From Rhodospirillaceae bacterium (lineage in GTDB: Bacteria > Pseudomonadota > Alphaproteobacteria > UBA8366 > Aestuariispiraceae): a stretch of 64,000 bases of DNA. Positions 60,826 to 64,000 of this stretch are shown here, in pieces; position 1 is the first letter of the stretch; each line of letters starts with the position of its first letter. Both the position numbers and the translations under genes were made by a program. The notes beneath the pieces are model-generated. The model had not been told where the DNA came from and made no database searches. It worked only from the letters and a program-made list of their open reading frames with translations. The stretch lies in contig PAQY01000013.1 in the NCBI GenBank assembly GCA_002709955.1, forward strand, positions 310,001-374,000, read 5' to 3'.

Positions 60826-63042
60826 TTACATAAAACTGTAAGGGTCGATATCGATCTGGATGCGGACACTGGTGGGGGGCTTAACCCGGTTGATCCAGTC
60901 GCTGACGGCTTTTTGAATGCTGATCTTGCGGTCTGTTTTCATCAGCAGGCGACGGCGATAGCGACCGCGCAACAGGGCCAAAGGCGGCGCAGCAGGACCC
61001 AGGACGCGCAATCCTTCTGCCTGTGGTGCGACGCGGGCCAGGTCCGCGGCGACCCGCTCCACCTGGCCCTCATCCTCTCCTGACACGATCAACGCGGCCA
61101 GTCGGCCATAGGGGGGCCAGGTCTGTTGGCGGCGCATGTCTGCCTCTGCGGCATAGAATCCATCCCGGTCATTATGGGCAATCGCTTGTAGAACCGATGC
61201 CGTGGGATTGGCGGTTTGCAGCAAGACCCGTCCGGCATGACCGGCGCGGCCCGCCCGTCCGGCGACCTGGCTTAGCATCTGAAAGGTGCGCTCTGCTGCG
61301 CGTAAATCCCCACCTGCCAGCCCCAGATCAGCATCCACCACACCTACCAGGGTCAGCAGGGGAAAGTGATAGCCCTTGGCAACGATCTGGGTCCCGATGA
61401 TCAGGTTGATTTCCCCGCTGGTGATGCGATCCACAAAGGCGGCGGCGGCAAGCGGGCCTTGTAGCGTATCCGACGTGACGATTTCGATGCGCGCGTCCGG
61501 CAGCAGGGCGCTGGCCTCTTCAAACAGGCGCTCCACACCGGGGCCACAGGCAACCAGGCTGCCGGTATCTTCACAGGAGGGACAGATTTCGGGCGTTTTC
61601 ATCATATAGCCGCAATGATGGCATTCCAGCCGACGGCCAAAGCGATGTTCCACCAGCCAGGCATCGCACATCGGGCATTCTATCCTGTGCCCGCAGGTGC
61701 GACACAAAGTCAGCGGTGCATAGCCCCGTCGGTTCAGGAACAGCAAGGCCTGCTCCCCCCGCGCCAGGGTTTCTTCCAGGGCATCCTGCAGCGGGGGCGA
61801 TATCCATCTCTGGCGCGGCGGCGGTGTCTTGCGCAGGTCAATGATTTCTATGTCGGGCAGGCTGGCGGTGACGTGGCGGTCGGTCAGATGCAGGCTTTGA
61901 TATCGGCCTGCCTCCACATTTGCCAAAGTCTCCAGGCTGGGCGTTGCAGAGGCAAGCACGATGGGACATTCAAAGATTTGCGCCCGCAGGACGGCCATAT
62001 CCCGGGCATGATAGATCACGCCTTCTTCCTGTTTGAAGGATCCGTCATGCTCCTCATCAACGACGATCAGGCCCAGATCGCGAAAGGGCAGATGCAGGGC
62101 GGACCGGGCCCCGACCATGATCCGGACGCGATCTTCTGCCACGGCGCGCCAGGTGCGGCGGCGGGTGCCGGGCGACAGGTCTGAATGCCATTCGGCTGGG
62201 CGGACGCCAAACCGGTCCTGAAATCGCTCCAACCATTGCGCGGATAGGGCGATTTCGGGCAGCAGAACCAGTACGGTCTGATCTGCTGCCAGTGCGGTTG
62301 CTATGGCTTCAAAATAAACTTCCGTTTTGCCGGACCCGGTAATGCCGTCCAGCAAGGTCACGGAGAATGTATCGGCCTTTACCGCCTGGCACAGGGCATC
62401 GGCAGCCTTTGCCTGATCTGGTGAGAGGTCCGGCCCCTTTTTGTCGGGGTCGGGGATATCGAAGTTTTCCCGATCCGGCAGGCGCAGCGGCAGTAGGCCA
62501 CCGGCATCGGCCAGGCCGCGAATGACGCCGGGGGTGACGCCGGCTTCCCGCGCCAGATCACTGGCGGACAGGGCGGGGCTGTTTTGGGCAACCTGCATGA
62601 CGCGGCGGCGCGCCCCGGTCAGGCGCAGGGTGTTGGGCACGGGATCGGCGGCGGTATAGACGGTGTGGACCGGCGGCGGCTCAAGGGATTTTGGGGAACT
62701 CATCGCCATGCGCAGTACGCTGCCGGGCGGGGCCAGGGTATAGGCCGCGATCCGCTCCACAAACCGGCGCGACGCATCGGGCAGGGGCGGGACGGGCAGC
62801 ACGGCCTCAATTTGGCGCAGCTTCGATTCGGGCACACCGTCTGGATCGGGCGGGTCATCCCAGACAATCCCGATGATGCGACGGCCGCCCAAGGGGACCT
62901 CGACAAAGTCGCCAAAGTCCAAGGACATCCCGTCTGGAACGCCATAGTCATAGCCCCCCGCCAATGGCAGTGGTAATAGGACCTTGACCCGACGGGCGGG
63001 AGGGAACAAAGACTGGGTTTCAGGCAGCGTGTTCTGGCTCAT
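60826..63042 (-). CDS. priA: Primosomal protein N' (replication restart helicase PriA)
   Basis: A 738-residue helicase that restarts stalled replication forks. An N-terminal 3'-binding domain (about 1-110) precedes the helicase: Walker [22 protein letters not shown] box [14 protein letters not shown], and the zinc-binding cysteines in [14 protein letters not shown] and [18 protein letters not shown]. Motifs V and VI are in [18 protein letters not shown] and VAGRAGRAG. Length and order are normal. Confidence 0.96.
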   Translation of the reverse strand: MSQNTLPETQSLFPPARRVKVLLPLPLAGGYDYGVPDGMSLDFGDFVEVPLGGRRIIGIVWDDPPDPDGVPESKLRQIEAVLPVPPLPDASRRFVERIAAYTLAPPGSVLRMAMSSPKSLEPPPVHTVYTAADPVPNTLRLTGARRRVMQVAQNSPALSASDLAREAGVTPGVIRGLADAGGLLPLRLPDRENFDIPDPDKKGPDLSPDQAKAADALCQAVKADTFSVTLLDGITGSGKTEVYFEAIATALAADQTVLVLLPEIALSAQWLERFQDRFGVRPAEWHSDLSPGTRRRTWRAVAEDRVRIMVGARSALHLPFRDLGLIVVDEEHDGSFKQEEGVIYHARDMAVLRAQIFECPIVLASATPSLETLANVEAGRYQSLHLTDRHVTASLPDIEIIDLRKTPPPRQRWISPPLQDALEETLARGEQALLFLNRRGYAPLTLCRTCGHRIECPMCDAWLVEHRFGRRLECHHCGYMMKTPEICPSCEDTGSLVACGPGVERLFEEASALLPDARIEIVTSDTLQGPLAAAAFVDRITSGEINLIIGTQIVAKGYHFPLLTLVGVVDADLGLAGGDLRAAERTFQMLSQVAGRAGRAGHAGRVLLQTANPTASVLQAIAHNDRDGFYAAEADMRRQQTWPPYGRLAALIVSGEDEGQVERVAADLARVAPQAEGLRVLGPAAPPLALLRGRYRRRLLMKTDRKISIQKAVSDWINRVKPPTSVRIQIDIDPYSFM

Positions 63043-63195
63043 ACCGTCCCATCCTGTATGAATAGGATGTTTGATCCAAGACGCTTAGGAAAGCGGTTTA
63101 CATCCGCGAATCGGGGCATCATCCCCACAGATATAGGGCTCCATCGCCGCCCCGACAGAGCGGGCAGCAGGCGATGGGATCGGAGCGAGGCGAGC

Positions 63196-63849
63196 ATGAA
63201 ATTTTTCATCGATACGGCAGACATTGCAGAGATTCGCGATTTGGCCTCAACAGGTTTGGTGGATGGGGTGACAACCAACCCGTCCCTGATCGCTAAAAGT
63301 GGGCGTAATTTCCTGGAAGTGGTAGCGGAAATCTGTGAAGTCGTCGATGGCCCCGTTTCTGCGGAATGCGTCGCGCTGGATTTCGAAACCATGCTGAAGG
63401 AAGGCCGCAAGCTGTCCAAGATCGCCGATAACATTGCGGTCAAGGTGCCCTTGACGGAGGCCGGGCTGAAGACCTGCAAGGCGCTGAGTGATGACGGCAT
63501 TATGGTCAATGTCACGCTGTGTTTCTCCGCCGCCCAGGCGTTGCTGGCGGCAAAGGCGGGGGCGACATTCATCTCCCCCTTCGTTGGCCGGTTGGATGAT
63601 ATCGGTCAGGACGGTATGGACCTGATCGCCGATGTGGTCACGATTTATGAGAATTACGATTTCGCCACCGAAGTCCTGGTCGCCTCCATTCGCCATCCCG
63701 TGCATGTGGTTCAGGCGGCAAAGATGGGGGCTGGCGTTGCTACGCTGCCACCGAAAGTACTGCGCCAATTGTTCGGGCATCCGCTGACCGATAAGGGTCT
63801 GGAAGGCTTTATGAAAGACTGGGCAGCGACCGGCCAAAGCATTCTGTAA
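63196..63849 (+). CDS. fsa: Fructose-6-phosphate aldolase / transaldolase-like (FSA family)
   Basis: A 217-residue barrel enzyme. It opens with [20 protein letters not shown], has [14 protein letters not shown], the Schiff-base lysine in [13 protein letters not shown] and the C-terminal [15 protein letters not shown]. This short class (about 215-220 residues) includes fructose-6-phosphate aldolase and small transaldolases; which activity applies is not clear from sequence. The start is the ATG at 63196, 10 bases after a GGAGCGAGG site. It is divergent from priA. Confidence 0.92.
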   Translation: MKFFIDTADIAEIRDLASTGLVDGVTTNPSLIAKSGRNFLEVVAEICEVVDGPVSAECVALDFETMLKEGRKLSKIADNIAVKVPLTEAGLKTCKALSDDGIMVNVTLCFSAAQALLAAKAGATFISPFVGRLDDIGQDGMDLIADVVTIYENYDFATEVLVASIRHPVHVVQAAKMGAGVATLPPKVLRQLFGHPLTDKGLEGFMKDWAATGQSIL

Positions 63850-63903
63850 GGGTTATCCAGGCCCCGCATCCCCGGGGCCCTGTGTCGAAGGAGGTCTGAA
63901 AGT

Positions 63904-64000
63904 ATGAAAGCGTCTCCCGGCAGTCAGTCTGTCCCGGTGTCGATCGAAGCGAAGGATGTTGTCTCCTTCCTGCGCGACAATCCGGGTTTTTTGAATGAAC
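63904..64000 (+). CDS. DUF484 family protein, N-terminal fragment (truncated by window)
   Basis: The first 32 residues are visible from the ATG at 63904, behind GGAGG. The phrase VVSFLRDNPGFLNE is the conserved opening of DUF484 proteins, whose central GAF-like domain would follow beyond the window. In Alphaproteobacteria this gene commonly stands between fsa and the xerC recombinase gene. Confidence 0.8.
   Translation, partial: MKASPGSQSVPVSIEAKDVVSFLRDNPGFLNE

Overview
The window reads as one stretch of chromosome from a marine, heterotrophic alphaproteobacterium. The evidence is a circularly permuted tmRNA gene of the alphaproteobacterial type, the gene order gpmI-envC-ctpA, the order priA / fructose-6-phosphate aldolase / DUF484, a bactofilin, an ScfR-type regulator, and a dmdA-acuI pair for dimethylsulfoniopropionate (DMSP). 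A Rhodospirillales-like lineage is plausible, but no rRNA or tRNA is present to confirm it.

Layout. 0-3 kb: a DsbD-type reductase cut by the window edge, YqgE and the methionine-sulfoxide reductase MsrP. 3.2-11.2 kb: one giant FecR/RTX protein, a probable type I secretion substrate with tandem cadherin-like modules and several calcium-binding blocks; no secretion genes lie next to it. 11.3-13.3 kb: a KamB-like 16S rRNA A1408 methyltransferase followed by a DUF371-RsmI fusion, a pair predicted to act on the ribosomal decoding centre. 13.3-13.6 kb: a cluster of interspersed palindromic repeats. 13.6-22.1 kb: a C1 and methylated-osmolyte region with two LysR regulators, an SHMT-like enzyme, a Rieske oxygenase with a separate reductase, a flavodoxin-like protein, acuI and dmdA. 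22.2-27.3 kb: a symporter-like histidine kinase with a small membrane protein and a receiver-only response regulator, then an ScfR-family regulator. 27.6-32.8 kb: a complete branched-chain amino-acid type ABC transporter. 32.8-33.8 kb: an AT-rich pocket with one orphan gene. 33.8-38.8 kb: protocatechuate genes pcaC-pcaH-pcaG, an SCP2-type thiolase, a CDF metal exporter and an enolase-superfamily enzyme. 38.9-42.3 kb: bactofilin, trxB, and the thyA/TfoX-like/folA set.

The second part starts with ssrA (tmRNA, 42.4-42.8 kb). An AT-rich island follows, carrying a PD-(D/E)XK nuclease-like gene. Next come a MetOD1-like protein overlapping a PAS histidine kinase, a SprA-type metalloprotease-like protein and an APS reductase. 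48.0-54.6 kb is an envelope and RNA-turnover block (rppH, YibQ-like deacetylase, ctpA, envC, gpmI). 55.3-60.7 kb holds molybdenum cofactor genes (moaE, moaD, moeA, mobB) interrupted by a class III nucleotide cyclase, then pgsA. The window ends with priA, a transaldolase-like aldolase and the start of a DUF484 gene.

The most interesting parts are the paired decoding-centre methyltransferases (11.3-13.3 kb), the DMSP / quaternary-amine region, the nuclease-bearing island behind ssrA, and the MetOD1-kinase pair. All assignments come from reading motifs by eye; no database search was possible.
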